Part shown: piece by piece, positions 63,895 through 64,000 of the stretch
Layout of the letters: every line of letters starts with the position of its first letter
Position numbering within the stretch: position 1 is the first letter of the stretch
Assembly (NCBI GenBank): GCA_019637295.1
Contig: JAHBVX010000002.1
Location: 496,001-560,000, forward strand
From: Polyangiaceae bacterium
Lineage (GTDB): Bacteria > Myxococcota_A > Polyangia > Polyangiales > Polyangiaceae
DNA: 64,000 bases
Direction: 5' to 3'
Made by a program: the position numbers and the translations under genes
The notes under the pieces: model-generated
Told to the model about the DNA's origin: nothing
Seen by the model: only the letters and a program-made list of their open reading frames with translations
Databases searched by the model: none

Positions 63895-64000
63895 TCAATG
63901 CCGCGGCTCGGGCGGCGCGTCGCCCCGAGGGTAGATGCCGCACACTTCCAGAAGCGCTGCTTCCCGCGCGATGGCGTGGACGTCGATGGGCCGCCCTTCT
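63895..64000 (-). CDS. 3' end of a gene running off the window
   Basis: The last 34 codons of a gene on the minus strand, ending REAALLEVCGIYPRGD then six more residues and TGA at 63895-63897. Composition is convincingly coding and it lies 20 bp upstream of the diiron gene, but too little is visible to assign a family. Confidence 0.45.
   Translation of the reverse strand, partial: EGRPIDVHAIAREAALLEVCGIYPRGDAPPEPRH

Overview
The window is high-GC (roughly two thirds G+C or more by eye), gene-dense DNA. It looks like a chromosome segment of a myxobacterium, most likely Polyangiales (Sorangiineae-like). The evidence is: two Ser/Thr protein kinases with the HRDVSP motif; many short lipoproteins with clear lipoboxes; a MshEN/HD-GYP/receiver/DUF4388 regulator; a PilZ protein; thrombospondin-type-3 secreted proteins; and frequent GTG/TTG starts with 4-bp GTGA/ATGA overlaps. 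No rRNA, tRNA or CRISPR array was seen.

Layout. 1-15.4 kb: c-di-GMP/HD signalling genes, an endonuclease-phosphofructokinase-ion channel run, a PHA-system protein under a palindrome, an amidase, a large regulator, glycogen phosphorylase coupled to a PH-domain protein, an ABC exporter and a lipoprotein. 15.5-23.8 kb: hydrolase, an unusual terpene-cyclase-like/GGDEF fusion, YebC, a CPBP-CoaBC-glycosylase operon, and a kinase with its secreted neighbour. 23.8-32.1 kb (mostly minus): FeoAB behind a near-perfect Fur-type palindrome, a second kinase, and a series of lipoproteins. 32.1-53.3 kb (plus): a surface-sugar operon (membrane glycosyltransferase, unknown 387-aa protein, radical SAM, GT2, HldE-like, deoxyhypusine-synthase-like, GmhA-like, SDR epimerase, ThDP-dependent E1 alpha and beta) that is interrupted by about 10 kb of foreign-looking DNA. 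53.4-64 kb: CBS protein, PEBP, ThiD, a hotdog-like protein, UbiA, a PHP-type lipoprotein, a BoxD-like aldehyde dehydrogenase, a hydrolase and a diiron protein.

The most notable structure is the interruption. A 530-bp direct repeat (35011-35540 and 45125-45654, about 98% identical, no indels) brackets the insert. The left copy carries the intact 387-aa gene and a truncated radical SAM gene; the right copy carries only the tail of the former and the complete radical SAM gene. Recombination between the repeats would restore an uninterrupted operon. IS91-type transposase remnants lie at both inner borders. The cargo includes a secreted trypsin-like protease, a lipoprotein, a beta-barrel-like protein, a PD-(D/E)XK-like protein, and decayed fragments resembling HicB antitoxin and AbiJ. 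The protease's signal sequence is out of frame because of a duplicated 8-bp unit; removing one unit restores a good lipoprotein signal peptide behind a strong ribosome-binding site. This is either a phase-variation switch or a fresh frameshift.

Functional reading: the interrupted operon probably makes and attaches a heptose-like or modified sugar at the cell surface. The flanking genes are housekeeping, signalling and envelope functions. All functional calls rest on motifs read by eye; no database search was run.
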